NCBI RefSeq assembly: GCF_003253705.1
Contig: NZ_QKYU01000011.1
Span: 107,084-171,083 of the forward strand
Length of the DNA: 64,000 nt
Reading direction: 5' to 3'
From: Humitalea rosea
GTDB taxonomy: Bacteria > Pseudomonadota > Alphaproteobacteria > Acetobacterales > Acetobacteraceae
Shown here: piece by piece, positions 63,857-64,000 of the stretch
Numbering within the stretch: the stretch's first letter is position 1
Layout: each line of letters opens with the position of its first letter
Made by a program: the position numbers and the translations under genes
Notes under the pieces: generated by a model
What the model saw: the letters and a program-made list of their open reading frames with translations, nothing else
Databases searched by the model: none
What the model was told of the DNA's origin: nothing

Positions 63857-63876
63857 CCCCCTCGCCCACCCCTGCC

Positions 63877-64000
63877 TAGCAGTCTGTCGGATTCACTTTG
63901 CCTTTCTGATTTGTCAAACTGCGGTTATGGCGACCTTCGTATCCTACAATCGCGACCAGGCATTCCTGTTGCCTCCGGACCTCAAGGCGTGGCTGCCCGA
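63877..64000 (+). mobile_element. Left end of an IS1182-family-like insertion sequence (cut by window)
   Basis: After the small membrane gene the DNA changes to AGCAGTCTGTCGGATTCAC, typical of an IS terminal inverted repeat, followed by a transposase start. The right end is outside the window. The boundary is approximate. Confidence 0.6.
63927..64000 (+). CDS. IS1182-like transposase, N-terminal fragment
   Basis: ATG 63927 opens MATFVSYNRDQAFLLPPDLK, then AWLP, running off the window. The pattern (F-x-x-YN-x-DQ-x-(F/Y)LLPP-x-L-x-WLP) is the usual N-terminus of IS1182-family DDE transposases. Completeness and activity cannot be judged here. Confidence 0.7.
   Translation, partial: MATFVSYNRDQAFLLPPDLKAWLP

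Overview
The window reads as chromosomal DNA from a high-GC alphaproteobacterium, most likely Rhodospirillales/Acetobacteraceae (Roseomonas-like). This rests on the strongly GC-rich codon use, the gene blocks dapF-mtaB-ftsY, zapA-6S RNA-5-formyl-THF cyclo-ligase-ymdB, rpmI-rplT-pheS-pheT, ubiK/hldD-lgt-midA-pgeF and rplY-pth-ychF, and small alphaproteobacterial families (DUF1244, DUF4169, DUF4164-like, phasin). No rRNA or tRNA gene or CRISPR array was seen. Lineage is an inference.

Layout. 1-3.6 kb: glycerate kinase (cut by the edge), DUF1244, a YbaL-type K+/H+ antiporter and a VIT-family metal transporter. 3.7-8 kb: tkt-gap-pgk behind a good sigma70 promoter. 8-11.7 kb: NUDIX hydrolase, a secreted Pro-rich repeat protein, a creatininase-family amidohydrolase and a secreted unknown. 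11.7-15 kb: ftsY, mtaB, dapF on the minus strand. 15-20.5 kb: two large RTX secreted proteins (an M10 metalloprotease and an unknown) sharing a DUF4214 tail. 20.6-25.6 kb: L35-L20, an attenuator-like hairpin, pheST and a PPOX flavoprotein. 25.6-28.8 kb: glutaminase, ymdB, cyclo-ligase, 6S RNA, zapA and a coiled-coil partner. 29.4-34.1 kb: class I FBP aldolase, then a compact insert (MNT nucleotidyltransferase, 43-codon ORF, DNA methyltransferase fused to a predicted nuclease), then thiE and an FkbM methyltransferase. 34.2-43.5 kb: PepSY protein, GST, epmA/epmB for EF-P beta-lysylation, GT21-like glycosyltransferase, ilvE, and a MarR-response regulator-histidine kinase operon resembling petPR. 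43.6-54.5 kb: DUF4214-tailed glycerophosphodiesterase, phasin, TetR, proC, YbjN, ubiK, hldD-lgt-midA-pgeF, lipoprotein, prs. 54.6-64 kb: two GSTs, a histidine phosphatase, DUF2339 membrane protein, rplY-pth-ychF interrupted by an unknown gene and a decayed membrane gene, dienelactone hydrolase, and the start of an IS1182-like element.

Most genes are housekeeping. The accessory interest lies in four places. First, the methyltransferase-nuclease gene has an AT-rich specificity region holding a nine-G tract, and it is translationally coupled to a micro-ORF. Second, a DUF4214/RTX tail is shared by three unrelated catalytic or unknown heads. Third, there are several short tandem repeats, some in frame (VQAP repeat) and some frame-breaking (16-bp repeat in a pseudogene). 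Fourth, there are regulatory structures: the pheST leader hairpin, the 6S RNA, paired operators between ilvE and marR, and a palindrome before the phasin gene.
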